Shown: positions 1 through 9,495, counted from the stretch's first letter. The stretch is 64,000 nt of DNA from an uncultured Flavobacteriaceae bacterium (GCA_947494825.1 CANLWN010000005.1:434001-498000); one strand, 5' to 3'. The notes: generated by a model from the letters alone, not told the origin. Numbers and translations: made by a program.

Positions 1-719
1 GAGTACCCTATTCTAATTTCATTGAGGTATCGGGTGAAGGTCTTCCGGTGGACCCGTTTAAAAAATCTGCTAAATGCGGAAGCATTCATTCCAATCACTT
101 CGGCCACATCACTGGCCTGGACAGAATCCTTAAAATTTTTAAAGACGTATTCATATATTTTGTGAAGACGTTTGTTCTCTGTTTTCAGGAAAGAATTTAC
201 ATAGCCCATACTCGACAGCGGCTTATACCGTTGGTGCCTTGCCAAGACCTGCAAAATTTTAATGAACCTTATCATTCTGTCAAATGGATCTGGATCTAAC
301 AGCGCTCTTATCCTTTGTACAAGGCCTGCATCTATTTCTAGAAACAAAATGCCGCGTTCTGCCCTTTCCAAAAGGTCGGCAATGGATCGAAGCTCGGGGG
401 CCGATAAAAAATCGGTGCCCAAAAAATCCTTTTTGAAGTGAACCGCAATCGCCTCGGCTACCTTATTGGAGGCCGTATCGAAATAGGTCTCGTCATTGGA
501 CCACATATGCGGGAGGTTTTTACCTATAAGCACTAACTCTCCTTGCTCAAATTTCTCTATGCTATCCCCTATGAATCTCGTTCCCGAGCTTTTTTCTATG
601 AGCACAAGTTCCAGTTCAGGATGGTGGTGCCAAACTTTTAGAAAATGTGGATAATGGTTATGGGTTACCGTAAACGAACTGTTCTCAAAACTGGTTCTAT
701 CCAACAAATGCAGTTTCAT
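1..719 (-). CDS. AraC-family transcriptional regulator, 3' end cut by the window edge
   Basis: Reading the minus strand from the ATG at 719 gives 239 open codons that run off the left edge. The protein begins MKLHLLDRTSFENSSF and has an N-terminal cupin-like sensor half (H-rich stretch KVWHHHPELELVLIE, then IGKNLPHMW), followed by an AraC-type helix-turn-helix (QASDVAEVIGMNASAFSRFFKR) starting near residue 201. This is the usual order for cupin-AraC regulators of sugar or stress genes. Only the end of the second HTH helix pair is missing. It is divergent from the metallo-beta-lactamase lipoprotein at 1040, which makes that gene or the fucosidase behind it possible targets, although nothing in the sequence proves this. 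Confidence 0.9.
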   Translation of the reverse strand, partial: MKLHLLDRTSFENSSFTVTHNHYPHFLKVWHHHPELELVLIEKSSGTRFIGDSIEKFEQGELVLIGKNLPHMWSNDETYFDTASNKVAEAIAVHFKKDFLGTDFLSAPELRSIADLLERAERGILFLEIDAGLVQRIRALLDPDPFDRMIRFIKILQVLARHQRYKPLSSMGYVNSFLKTENKRLHKIYEYVFKNFKDSVQASDVAEVIGMNASAFSRFFKRVHRKTFTRYLNEIRIGY

Positions 720-1039
720 CTATTCTATTTTATGCTTATTGAACAACATAGGTAACGGGCCTATAACAAAACGGTGCCTATTGCCTCTCCGTGCTACACA
801 ATAAAGGTGCACCAAGCATGAACATAAAGATAGGAATACTTACATTAATTATACTCTTTTTGTGTGGGTATCCATAAACTGGCAAAAAAAGTATCGCATT
901 TGGTATATTATTTGGTAGATACCGTCTTCAAATTAATGGACTTTTAGGTGTATCAAAATACCGTTCGTGCGTCCATACCTAAGCTGGGATATGAAGTACG
1001 GCCCTTATTTTACATTGACCACAAAAGTAGATAGACTAT
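720..1039. promoter_or_regulatory. Divergent intergenic region, no gene seen
   Basis: This 320-bp spacer separates the divergent AraC gene and the MBL lipoprotein. No ORF of convincing composition is present. TTTGGTA occurs twice in direct orientation at 899-905 and 911-917 (12-bp period) in an AT-rich stretch, followed by GATACC. This could be a regulator site or promoter area, but no clean TTG/TAnnTTTG pair was found. Confidence 0.35.
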
Positions 1040-2275
1040 ATGCGAAGAACACCACATTTAATCGCCATTGCATTTTTCATCATCTGCTGGGGGTGCAGTG
1101 AAGGGGAATCAGGCGACAAGGAGGCCGAAACGGGAAAAAAGTTGGAACCCTGGGAAACCGGATATCTGGATATCCATCATATCAACACTGGTAATGGGGA
1201 TGCCTCCTTTATGGTCTTTCCCGACGGAACCAGTCTCTTATTTGATGCCGGCATCCTGGATAAGGAGCAGTTTGAAGCAAAGTATGCCCCTCTCAAGGCT
1301 ACCGCGACCATCCCAAATGATTCTCTTTCCGCAGCGGAATGGATCGCAAACTATATAAAGCACTGTTTTCCCTCTGATCACAAGCTCAAAATAGACTACG
1401 CGTTGGTCTCCCATTTCCATAGTGATCATTACGGAAGTCTGGTTGCACTGGCCCAATTCATCCCAATAGGCAAAATCATTGACCGAGGCTACCCCAAATA
1501 CGATTTCCCTATAAACCTTCGCGAATATCTCAAAGAGGACAAGCTGTTTCAAGATTATCTTTCCTTCATTGAAGAGCGCAACATTTCAACGGAAATGTTG
1601 ATTCCGGGCAGCAAGGAACAACTACTGCTGCTCAACAAAAGAAATTCCTTCCCTAATTTCCATGTTCGGAACATAAAGACCAACGCAACTATTTGGACAG
1701 GTGTCGCCAATGACACCCTTAACTATTTTACGGCAGAGGATATGCTTTCCCATTACGATGGAAAGTACAACGAAAATCCTTTGAGCCTGGGCATAAAGAT
1801 AAGCTATGGGTCCTTTGACTATTTCACCGGAGGGGACAACACGGGTTTACAAGGGTACGGACTCCCCTCTTGGTTCGATGTGGAAACCCCTATGGCCAAG
1901 GTCATCGGAAAGTTGGAGGTGACCACCTTGAACCATCATAGCAACCGCGACGCTACCAACGAGTTCTTCATAAAAAACACCAACCCCAAGGTTGTAGTAC
2001 AACAATCCTGGTGTTCGGACCATCCGGGTCAAGAAGTGTATCAACGTCTTATATACAAGGACAGCACTACCGAAGAGCGCGACATCTTTGCGACCAATAT
2101 GCATCCCGAAACCCTGGTCACCTATGGGCCGTGGTTCAGGGATAACTACAAAAGTTTACGAGGGCATATCGTGGTCCGTGTTTACCCAAAAGGTAATCTA
2201 TTCAAAGTTTTTATCGTTGACGAGGCCACCCTAGAGATCAAACAGGAATACGGCCCCTATCATTCCAAGAAATAA
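1040..2275 (+). CDS. ComEC-like metallo-beta-lactamase-fold hydrolase lipoprotein
   Basis: This 411-residue protein starts with a lipoprotein signal (basic MRRTPH, hydrophobic core, lipobox ending in Cys19), so it is probably anchored in a membrane facing the periplasm. The mature part has the GNGDAS turn (51-56) seen in ComEC/Rec2-type MBL domains and the metal-binding motif HFHSDH (H125, H127, D129, H130), followed by a later LNHHSNRD segment that could supply further ligands. The family hydrolyses phosphodiester or related bonds, but the substrate cannot be read from sequence. There are no ComEC membrane channel segments, so it is not a DNA-uptake permease. It lies 169 bp upstream of the fucosidase on the same strand. 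Confidence 0.85.
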   Translation: MRRTPHLIAIAFFIICWGCSEGESGDKEAETGKKLEPWETGYLDIHHINTGNGDASFMVFPDGTSLLFDAGILDKEQFEAKYAPLKATATIPNDSLSAAEWIANYIKHCFPSDHKLKIDYALVSHFHSDHYGSLVALAQFIPIGKIIDRGYPKYDFPINLREYLKEDKLFQDYLSFIEERNISTEMLIPGSKEQLLLLNKRNSFPNFHVRNIKTNATIWTGVANDTLNYFTAEDMLSHYDGKYNENPLSLGIKISYGSFDYFTGGDNTGLQGYGLPSWFDVETPMAKVIGKLEVTTLNHHSNRDATNEFFIKNTNPKVVVQQSWCSDHPGQEVYQRLIYKDSTTEERDIFATNMHPETLVTYGPWFRDNYKSLRGHIVVRVYPKGNLFKVFIVDEATLEIKQEYGPYHSKK

Positions 2276-2349
2276 TTAAGCTACGACCAGCTTAGGTATG
2301 CCACATTTAAGACAACATAACGTTAAAGCCATAATTTCCCAAAAACCAG

Positions 2350-2374
2350 TTGAAACGATTTCGTTATATTTCAA
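2350..2374. promoter_or_regulatory. Nested inverted repeat upstream of the fucosidase
   Basis: TTGAAA (2350-2355) and TTTCAA (2369-2374) form an outer inverted repeat around the perfect palindrome AACGATTTCGTT (2354-2365). It lies 71 bp before the fucosidase start. A central CG palindrome is typical of LacI-type operators, but no LacI regulator is nearby, so the role is a guess. Confidence 0.25.
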
Positions 2375-2444
2375 TAAAAAAGGGAATTGCCTTGAGCAGG
2401 TCGCCCTGTCCAGCACCAAAAACAGCAAAACTTAAGTGTAGACT

Positions 2445-3872
2445 ATGAGAACAACGCTATTATTATTAATTCTCTCCTTACAAATCACCATAGCAGGTGC
2501 ACAGACCTATCAAAATTCCTGGGAAGCACTGGATGCCAGGCCGATTCCCACATGGTTCGAAGATGCCAAATTCGGAATATTTATACACTGGGGCGTATAT
2601 TCCGTACCTGCTTGGAGAAAATTGGAACCGGGCCTGTATGCCTCTTATGCGGAATGGTACTATGCCAAGGTAATGTACAACCCGGATAATGGTGGGGTGG
2701 CCTTTCACCGCAAAAATTATGGGGAAGACTTTGAATATCGCGACTTTGCCCCGCTTTTTAAGGCAGAGCTGTTCCATCCCGAAGCATGGGCCAACTTATT
2801 CAAGAAATCAGGGGCAAAATATGTGGTGCTGACCAGCAAGCATCATGATGGCTATTGCCTCTGGCCAACTAAAAGTCCCTATAAAAAAAATTGGAATGCC
2901 ATGGATATCGGTCCCAAACGGGATCTCTTGGGCGAATTGTCCACGGCGGTAAAATCGGCCGGACTCAAGATGGGATTGTATTATTCCATTATTGAATGGG
3001 AAAGCAGTTGGACCCATAGGACAGCATCGGGCTATTACTTGCCAAAAAAAATAGTGGATCGCCATAAAATACCCGAGGACGAATATGTGGACAGGCATTT
3101 GATGCCACAATTAAAAGAACTGGTGGAAACCTATGAGCCTTCCTTGATTTTTTCAGACGGGGGCGAATGGGACGGAAAGGAAGAATACTGGAAAACCAAG
3201 GAGTTCCTTTCCTGGTTGTACAGTGAATCCCCGGTTAAGAACGAAGTGGTGGTAAATGACAGATTTGCCAAAAATATGCCCGGCAATCACGGAGATTATT
3301 TTTCGAGCGAATACAAGGATGTGGATGAAAGTAGACTGGACCATCCCTGGGAAGAAAGTAGGGGAATTGGCGGATCTTATGGCTTTAATAGGGCCGAGGG
3401 CATTGAAGACTACAACAGTTCGGAGGAGCTTATCCATGAATTGATAGACATTGTGAGCCGCGGGGGAAATTTACTGTTGAATGTAGGGCCGACGGCCGAT
3501 GGCAGAATACCTGTGATTATGCAGGAACGATTAAAGGATATAGGTAGCTGGTTAAAGGTCAATGGCGAAGGTATCTATGAAACCCGAAAGATGGCCGTGG
3601 ATATCCAAAAAAGGACACGGGAGGCGGTTTATTTTACGCGCAAAACGAACGCATTATTTTGCATTTTTACCCAATGGAAGGATACCATCCAAGTAAGTCT
3701 TTTGAAGGGTGAGCAGATAAAGGATGTAAGCATGCTGGGGTACGATGGAAAACTAAAATGGAAACTGGGTGAAAATGATACGTTGATTATCGAAATCCCC
3801 AAATTGACTATTGATAAAATACCCTGTTTGTACGCCTGGACCTTAAAAATTGAATTTGAGGAAACGGATTAA
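2445..3872 (+). CDS. GH29 alpha-L-fucosidase, exported
   Basis: This 475-residue protein has a cleavable signal peptide ending near AGAQ (residue 20) and then a GH29 TIM barrel: KFGIFIHWGVYSVPAW (42-57), the KHHDG strand (132-136) and LIFSDGG with the likely nucleophile Asp238. The C-terminal portion from about residue 370 looks like the small beta-sandwich of the family. It should release L-fucose from glycans in the periplasm or outside the cell. No SusC/SusD pair, sulfatase or fucose catabolic gene is adjacent, so it is not part of an obvious polysaccharide utilisation locus here. The length is normal for the family. Confidence 0.95.
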   Translation: MRTTLLLLILSLQITIAGAQTYQNSWEALDARPIPTWFEDAKFGIFIHWGVYSVPAWRKLEPGLYASYAEWYYAKVMYNPDNGGVAFHRKNYGEDFEYRDFAPLFKAELFHPEAWANLFKKSGAKYVVLTSKHHDGYCLWPTKSPYKKNWNAMDIGPKRDLLGELSTAVKSAGLKMGLYYSIIEWESSWTHRTASGYYLPKKIVDRHKIPEDEYVDRHLMPQLKELVETYEPSLIFSDGGEWDGKEEYWKTKEFLSWLYSESPVKNEVVVNDRFAKNMPGNHGDYFSSEYKDVDESRLDHPWEESRGIGGSYGFNRAEGIEDYNSSEELIHELIDIVSRGGNLLLNVGPTADGRIPVIMQERLKDIGSWLKVNGEGIYETRKMAVDIQKRTREAVYFTRKTNALFCIFTQWKDTIQVSLLKGEQIKDVSMLGYDGKLKWKLGENDTLIIEIPKLTIDKIPCLYAWTLKIEFEETD

Positions 3873-3919
3873 TGGTGCTAATTTTACGGTATTCCTTTTT
3901 AAAATATGCTTAGCCATCC

Positions 3920-4267
3920 ATGCCTAAAGTTGTGTACAGGGTTTACGTCATAGAACTATCTAAACGGATATTCACGGAAAATACCAAATTTCGTGAGGCC
4001 AACCCACAGTTTAATGGGGTATTGGAGTGCCTGTATGTAGGTATGACCAGCAAAACACCCAAAGAACGATTTGTGCAGCACAAGACGGGATACCGCAATA
4101 AAAAAGGCCACAAACTCTCCTCTAACATTGTGCAGAAATATGGGATGTATCTACGTCCCAGCCTTTACAATCACATAGGGGCACTGACACGCACCGAGGC
4201 ACTACGCATGGAAGAGCAACTGGCCTTGGAATTAAGGCGGAAGCGGTATGCGGTATGGTACAACTGA
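3920..4267 (+). CDS. Small GIY-YIG-like protein
   Basis: This 115-residue protein has no signal peptide. The N-terminus VYRVYVIEL followed after about 25 residues by LYVGMTSKTPKERFVQH resembles the two strands and helix of a GIY-YIG nuclease (YVY/I and YVG with a following Arg/His). A basic mid region (YRNKKGHKLSS) and a conserved-looking Glu in EALRMEEQLALELRRK agree with the fold. The spacing between the two strands is longer than in UvrC/URI enzymes, so this is a divergent member and nuclease activity is unproven. It follows the fucosidase by 47 bp but has no evident functional link to it. Confidence 0.6.
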   Translation: MPKVVYRVYVIELSKRIFTENTKFREANPQFNGVLECLYVGMTSKTPKERFVQHKTGYRNKKGHKLSSNIVQKYGMYLRPSLYNHIGALTRTEALRMEEQLALELRRKRYAVWYN

Positions 4268-4424
4268 AATCTCGCGACCCAATACCATGTGGACCGGATT
4301 CATCCAATAAACAAGGGTATTAAGCCACAAACCCACAAGGAGCTTGCATGCATTGGGTTATCCTGTGAAACGTACAGGTTCTGATCCTACTTCCGTAGCT
4401 ATGCCCAAATTGGGTAGTTTTGGT

Positions 4425-4817
4425 TTAAGCACTATGGGCCTGGACAATATGCTTCCGTAAATCTTCGATTTTCAAGGGCTTGGTAACAAAACCACGTACG
4501 AATTGTGGATATTGTTCGGCCAAAACTTTATCTTCCTCCGAATCGGATGAGGTGACCACCAGAATATCGATGTTGGTCGGAAAGGATTCCAGCACCATAA
4601 ACTCCAAAAACTCAAATCCCGTCATCACCGGCATGTTTATATCGAGCAATACCAGTATGGGTTCTGTTTTCCCCATCTTAAAACGCAAATCGTCCAAGGC
4701 CTCTTCCGGGTCGGTAAAGGATTTGACCCTATCCTCTAAACCAAGTTGCCTTATCAACACCTGGTGTAGTACATTCACCATTTCCATGTCATCTATTAAA
4801 TAAATTTCCGAATACAT
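4425..4817 (-). CDS. Single-domain response regulator (CheY-like receiver)
   Basis: The 130 residues are only a receiver domain: acidic pair D9-D10, phospho-acceptor Asp59 in VLLDINMP, the switch Thr89 in VVTSS, and Lys113 in FVTKPL. There is no output domain, so it must act by protein contact or in a phosphorelay. No histidine kinase is adjacent. An isolated Hpt protein lies at 56281-56619, but no link between the two can be shown. It is monocistronic, with 246 bp of gene-free sequence upstream. Confidence 0.92.
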   Translation of the reverse strand: MYSEIYLIDDMEMVNVLHQVLIRQLGLEDRVKSFTDPEEALDDLRFKMGKTEPILVLLDINMPVMTGFEFLEFMVLESFPTNIDILVVTSSDSEEDKVLAEQYPQFVRGFVTKPLKIEDLRKHIVQAHSA

Positions 4818-5064
4818 CGCTTTTTGATTTAGAATTTCTTGTTACAATGTATGCAAGCTTCGTTTTAAAAAGAAAACTTTGTTGTAAACTACTGGTTCCT
4901 AATGGTAAAGGGTTCCAAAAATGTGGTTTCTGATATCCCATGAAGGAATTTTCGATCAAAAGACAAGTAGGAATTTGAAAAAGGAAAAGCCGCTTGGATG
5001 TAGGATTTTAACACATTGCCACGGGGCATACGCAGGGGAAAAACTTGTGTTGAACGCTATCGCC

Positions 5065-5838
5065 CTAAAACCCCAGTTTAATGTTCTGCGTTAGGGAATT
5101 TAAGTAGCGCTGCTCATCAAGGCTATAGAGAATAGGAGGCCGACTTTTGGTTTTTTCCTTACTGACACCTACCTTGGTCAGTATATCTGATTTTAAGATC
5201 CGCTGTCGGAAATTTCCACGGTCTATGGGCCTATCCAAAATGGCCTCATAGAGCTTTTGTAATTCCGGGATTGTAAAGGTGGGGGGCATAAAGCTTAATA
5301 ACAATGGTTTGCTGAGTAATTCCGAACCCAGTACTTTTCGAGCTTCCGATACCAGCAAGGAATGGTCCAATGCCAAGGTATCCGTCTCCTTCACATTTAC
5401 CCATCGCCCGTTCTTAAAAAGCGGGCCTGTTTTTAGGTCTACAGGCTGGCGGTTCAAGATACTATAATACCCTATGGTCACAAACCGTTGGGAAATCCAA
5501 TCAATGATATCGCTGGGAAGTATGGAATTTTTAAAGGCACTGAGTTCGCTGGCAAAATTACGATCGGCCGGGCCATAAGTCCCGAATTGACCCAAAATGG
5601 GAAGGTCAATCTGGGTCTGTTCATAAAGAATACGTTTGGCCGCGTCATCGATATCCTCATCCTGATAGACGAACCCGCCAGGAATAACCCAAATCTCATC
5701 CTGTATAGGCTGAACGATAGGAACCTGTAACTCCTGCCCGTTAAATCTAAAAATCACACAGTTTATGGACAACTGTGGAATGAACCTCTTAAAATCGCTG
5801 AGCATGGCAACCATGGCTTCCTGTGTGAATTTAGTCAT
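5065..5838 (-). CDS. Nudix-derived transcriptional regulator (NrtR/AraR type)
   Basis: This 257-residue protein has a Nudix fold at about residues 25-150 followed by a winged-helix-like C-terminal half (LQKLYEAILDRPIDRGNFRQ). The Nudix box is degenerate: GGFVYQDEDIDDAAKRILYE keeps the first Gly and Glu, but the canonical REUxEE glutamates read RILYEQ. Loss of catalytic Glu with a C-terminal wHTH is what is known for the NrtR/AraR regulators that sense ADP-ribose or sugars. It is transcribed away from the ThuA/sugar dehydrogenase fusion at 5982, with an inverted repeat in the shared upstream region, and probably controls that gene. The effector is unknown. Confidence 0.8.
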   Translation of the reverse strand: MTKFTQEAMVAMLSDFKRFIPQLSINCVIFRFNGQELQVPIVQPIQDEIWVIPGGFVYQDEDIDDAAKRILYEQTQIDLPILGQFGTYGPADRNFASELSAFKNSILPSDIIDWISQRFVTIGYYSILNRQPVDLKTGPLFKNGRWVNVKETDTLALDHSLLVSEARKVLGSELLSKPLLLSFMPPTFTIPELQKLYEAILDRPIDRGNFRQRILKSDILTKVGVSKEKTKSRPPILYSLDEQRYLNSLTQNIKLGF

Positions 5839-5913
5839 CCCTTTTTATCCGAGCGTTTTTAGGTTATCAACTTAAATATAAGGTATTAAATCTAGAAGTT
5901 TGGATTTTTTTCA

Positions 5914-5936
5914 TACATTTGAGTGAGTTTCACTCA
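5914..5936 (+). promoter_or_regulatory. TAnnTTTG -7 box overlapped by an inverted repeat (putative operator)
   Basis: TACATTTG (5914-5921) matches the Bacteroidota -7 element. The inverted repeat TGAGTG (5920-5925) / CACTCA (5931-5936) begins inside it and covers the expected transcription start, the arrangement expected for a repressor site. It is 46 bp upstream of the fusion gene at 5982. No good -33 TTG was found at the normal distance. The likely binder is the divergent Nudix-type regulator. Confidence 0.45.
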
Positions 5937-5981
5937 TTTAAATGAATTCCTTGTATCCTTCAATCAAATAAGCACGTAGTC

Positions 5982-8900
5982 ATGAAAAAAAAGATCCTTA
6001 TCGGTGTATTGGTGTTGCTTGCCATTTTGGCAGCCGTTGCCTTTTATATGTTCCGTCCCGTAGAAATAAAAGTGTTGGTTTTTTCGAAAACAGAAGAATA
6101 CCGCCATGATTCCATAGAAGCAGGTATCGAGGCCATCCAAAAGTTAGGTGCGCAACATGGTTTTACTGTGGAAACCACCGAAGACAGCTCCAGTTTTAAC
6201 GAAAACTACCTAAAAGGTTTTCAGACCGTTGTTTTCTTAAACACCACTGGCGATGTGCTAGACCAGGCACAACAGATCCAAATGGAGCGTTTTATCCAGG
6301 CCGGTGGGGGTTTTGTTGGGATTCATTCGGCTACCGACACCGAGTACGGATGGCCGTGGTATGGAGAACTGGTAGGCGCGTATTTTGAAAGCCATCCTTT
6401 AAATCCCAATGTTCAGGAAGGTGAACTAAGTGTTATTAATGCAAACCACCTGGCAACGGATTCATTGCCTGCTCTATGGAAGACCGAGGATGAGTGGTAC
6501 AACTTTAAGTCGATCAATCCAGAAAACCAGGTGTTGATCACTGTGGATGAGACTACGTATAAGGAAGGCACCAACGGGGCCTTTCATCCAATATCCTGGT
6601 ACAAAGACTTCGATGGCGGCCGCGCTTTTTATACGGGAATGGGCCATACCATAGCACAATTCACCGACCCCCTCTTTCTAAATCATTTACTGGGCGGCAT
6701 TAAATACGCCATCGGTGTAGGGGTGCCGATAGATTACAGTTTGGCTTATGCAGAAGTGGTTCCCGAGGAAAATCGATTTAACAAGCAGGTTTTTATCCAA
6801 AACTTGGCCGAGCCTATGGAGCTCGATTTTCTGAGCGAAAACAAAATCATCTTTGTAGAGCGAAAAGGGGCCGTACATGTGTACGACCTGGAAACGGGCA
6901 GCGATAAGACCATAGCCCAATTGGATGTGTTCTCAGAGCTTGAGGATGGATTATTGGGCGTAGCTGTAGATCCAAAGTACCAGGAAAACCATTGGATTTA
7001 TCTCTATTATTCCGAAAACCGCGGAGCGGACCAACAAAACCTGTCCCGTTTTGAACTCAAAAACGACAGCCTGGACCTGGCTTCAGAAAAAATATTGCTT
7101 CAAGTAGGTACACAAAGGAAAGAATGCTGCCACTCCGGGGGTTCTTTGGAGTTTGGCCCAGAGGGGAACCTGTTCCTATCCGTAGGGGATAATACCAACC
7201 CACATGGATCCAACGGTTTTGCCCCTATTGATGAACGCTCCGGCCGATCACCCTGGGACGCCCAAAAATCATCTGCCAACACCAACGACCTACGAGGTAA
7301 GATCCTTCGCATTAAACCCGAAATAGACGGTACCTATAGTATTCCTGAAGGAAACCTTTTCGCTAATAATGAAGAGAAAGGGCGCCCGGAAATATATATT
7401 ATGGGCAACCGCAACCCATTCCGTATTTCCATAGATTCCCGAACAGGCTATCTGTATTGGGGAGAGGTTGGGCCAGACGCCAGTAAGGACTCCGTAGCGG
7501 TAGGTATCAAGGGTTATGATGAGATCAATCAGGCGAAAACCGCAGGAAATTATGGCTGGCCCTATTTTATTGCGGACAACAAGGCCTATAACGACTTTGA
7601 TTTTACCAGTAACACTGCCGGTGCTGTCTTTGATTCCCTGGCACCGATCAACAATTCCCCCAACAACACAGGGATGATGCAATTGCCCCCTGCGCAACCG
7701 GCCATGGTCTATTACCCTTATGGCGCTTCGGAGGAATTTCCTGCCTTGGGAACGGGAGCGCGCAATGCTATGGCAGGTCCTATCTATTATAGTGAGGATT
7801 ATCCCAACAGCGGCCGTAATTTTCCCGATTATTTCGATGGAAAACCATTAATCTACGACTGGATGCGAGGATGGATATTTGCCGCCTCGTTACATACGGA
7901 TGGGTCTTTGGAAAAACTTACCCAGATCGTGCCCAATATGGACTTTCACAACATCATTGATATGGCCTTTGGGCCCGATGGTGCGTTGTACATTTTGGAA
8001 TATGGCACGGGCTGGTTTTCCCAAAACGTGGATGCCACGCTTTCCCGAATCGATTTTATCCAGGGCAACCGCGTTCCGGTCCCCCATATCGCTTCCGACA
8101 AAATTATTGGTGCCGATCCCTTGACTGTCAAGTTTTCGGGCAGGAACTCCATAGATTATGACGGTGATGCCCTAACCTATGCATGGACCTTCGGTGAGGA
8201 TGGGGAGGAATCTACAGAATCGGAACCCACCTACACCTTTACCGAATCTGGGAAATATAAAGTTACCCTTATCATCAAGGACGAGGAAGGTAATAGCGCC
8301 AGTGCGGAGACCGAAATCCTGGTAGGCAACGAATTGCCGGAGCTCTCCTGGGAAATAACAGAGGGGAACAGTAGTTTTTACTGGCCCAATCAGCCTGTTA
8401 ACATTGCTTATAGGGTAAATGTCAGCGATGCTGAGGATGGTAACCTGGCCGATGGATCATTGGATGCTTCGCGGGTAGCGGTTTCCTTCAATTACCTTGC
8501 CCAGGGTAGCGATAAAGTGCTCGCCGCCAAGGACCATGCGCAAATGGCAGATGAAGCCTATGCCTCTATTGGTAAAAACCTGGTCAACAACACCGACTGT
8601 ATTGCTTGCCATAAGGAAAAGGACAAATCCATAGGGCCCTCCTATATGGATATTTCGGAGCGGTATGCACAAGATGAGGGCGCGCCGGAAATGCTTGTCG
8701 GTAAAATAATCAATGGTGGTGGAGGAAATTGGGGTGAAACGGCAATGGCCGCCCATCCGGATCTTAGTCCGGCCGAGGCAAAACAAATGGTAGAATACAT
8801 TCTTTCCCTTTCGGAAACCACCGAATCCACCGTCTCCAAATACCCTACAAAAGGCAACTATACCAACCGCGAGCATATGGAGACCGATACAAAAGGGACC

Positions 8901-9407
8901 TATATTCTAACGGCCAGTTACACCGATTTGGGCGGCGGAAAAATAGAGCCCTTGACCGCCAAACAATCCTTTGTACTTAAATATCCCAAATTGCAAGGGG
9001 AAAACTTTGACGAGGGCTCCTCCAATAAAATGAACCTCAAAGCCGGTTCCGCACCCGGATTGGAGGAGGACATGGGCATTGCCATTGGCCAGAAAGACGC
9101 CTATTTTATGTTCAAGGACTTGGATCTTACCGGGGTGACCGGAGTAAAAGGAAGATTCGCCGTGGCAAAAGGAATCATGAAAGGTGGAGAAGTAGAGTTG
9201 AGATTGGGCACCAAAGAGGGAGAGCTGATAGGTAAGTTTGTTATAAAAGTGGGCCTCACGGATTTTGGCATGAAGGAATTTGTACTGGACCTACCACAAG
9301 CGGTAAACGGCAAAAACGACCTGTACTTTGTTTTTAAAACGGAGGATGAGGAGGCTAGTACCATGGTCACCGCTGTAGACTGGATCGAATTCATGAATAC
9401 GAAATAA
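5982..9407 (+). CDS. ThuA - PQQ-type sugar dehydrogenase - PKD - cytochrome c - CBM6 fusion
   Basis: This is an 1141-residue exported protein with an N-terminal membrane anchor (residues 4-24). Domains in order are ThuA-like (about 25-245, with GGGFVGIHSATDTEYGW); a six-bladed soluble glucose/sorbosone dehydrogenase propeller (about 265-690, with DGLLGVAVDP, CCHSGGSLEFGPEGNLFLS and MGNRNPFRI); a PKD domain (about 705-785); a monohaem cytochrome c with CIACH at 873-877 and a downstream Met as probable axial ligand; and a C-terminal CBM6-like domain ending in VDWIEF. The order suggests oxidation of a sugar or polyol with electron transfer to the fused haem. PQQ is the usual cofactor of the propeller family, but its use here is inferred. 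It is monocistronic. Confidence 0.9.
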   Translation: MKKKILIGVLVLLAILAAVAFYMFRPVEIKVLVFSKTEEYRHDSIEAGIEAIQKLGAQHGFTVETTEDSSSFNENYLKGFQTVVFLNTTGDVLDQAQQIQMERFIQAGGGFVGIHSATDTEYGWPWYGELVGAYFESHPLNPNVQEGELSVINANHLATDSLPALWKTEDEWYNFKSINPENQVLITVDETTYKEGTNGAFHPISWYKDFDGGRAFYTGMGHTIAQFTDPLFLNHLLGGIKYAIGVGVPIDYSLAYAEVVPEENRFNKQVFIQNLAEPMELDFLSENKIIFVERKGAVHVYDLETGSDKTIAQLDVFSELEDGLLGVAVDPKYQENHWIYLYYSENRGADQQNLSRFELKNDSLDLASEKILLQVGTQRKECCHSGGSLEFGPEGNLFLSVGDNTNPHGSNGFAPIDERSGRSPWDAQKSSANTNDLRGKILRIKPEIDGTYSIPEGNLFANNEEKGRPEIYIMGNRNPFRISIDSRTGYLYWGEVGPDASKDSVAVGIKGYDEINQAKTAGNYGWPYFIADNKAYNDFDFTSNTAGAVFDSLAPINNSPNNTGMMQLPPAQPAMVYYPYGASEEFPALGTGARNAMAGPIYYSEDYPNSGRNFPDYFDGKPLIYDWMRGWIFAASLHTDGSLEKLTQIVPNMDFHNIIDMAFGPDGALYILEYGTGWFSQNVDATLSRIDFIQGNRVPVPHIASDKIIGADPLTVKFSGRNSIDYDGDALTYAWTFGEDGEESTESEPTYTFTESGKYKVTLIIKDEEGNSASAETEILVGNELPELSWEITEGNSSFYWPNQPVNIAYRVNVSDAEDGNLADGSLDASRVAVSFNYLAQGSDKVLAAKDHAQMADEAYASIGKNLVNNTDCIACHKEKDKSIGPSYMDISERYAQDEGAPEMLVGKIINGGGGNWGETAMAAHPDLSPAEAKQMVEYILSLSETTESTVSKYPTKGNYTNREHMETDTKGTYILTASYTDLGGGKIEPLTAKQSFVLKYPKLQGENFDEGSSNKMNLKAGSAPGLEEDMGIAIGQKDAYFMFKDLDLTGVTGVKGRFAVAKGIMKGGEVELRLGTKEGELIGKFVIKVGLTDFGMKEFVLDLPQAVNGKNDLYFVFKTEDEEASTMVTAVDWIEFMNTK

Positions 9408-9495
9408 ATAACATTTTTGACGTCGTGGGCTCGACTGTGCCACAAACAGGAGTGTAAGCATGTAAAGCTGCTATACCATGCAAAGGTAAGGCCCT

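Noticed and set aside
2445-3872. Fucosidase considered as part of a polysaccharide utilisation locus.
   Set aside because: There is no SusC/SusD pair, other glycosidase or sulfatase within reach.
4818-5064. Possible small gene between the receiver and the Nudix regulator.
   Set aside because: No ORF with coding-like composition or start signal was found in either strand.
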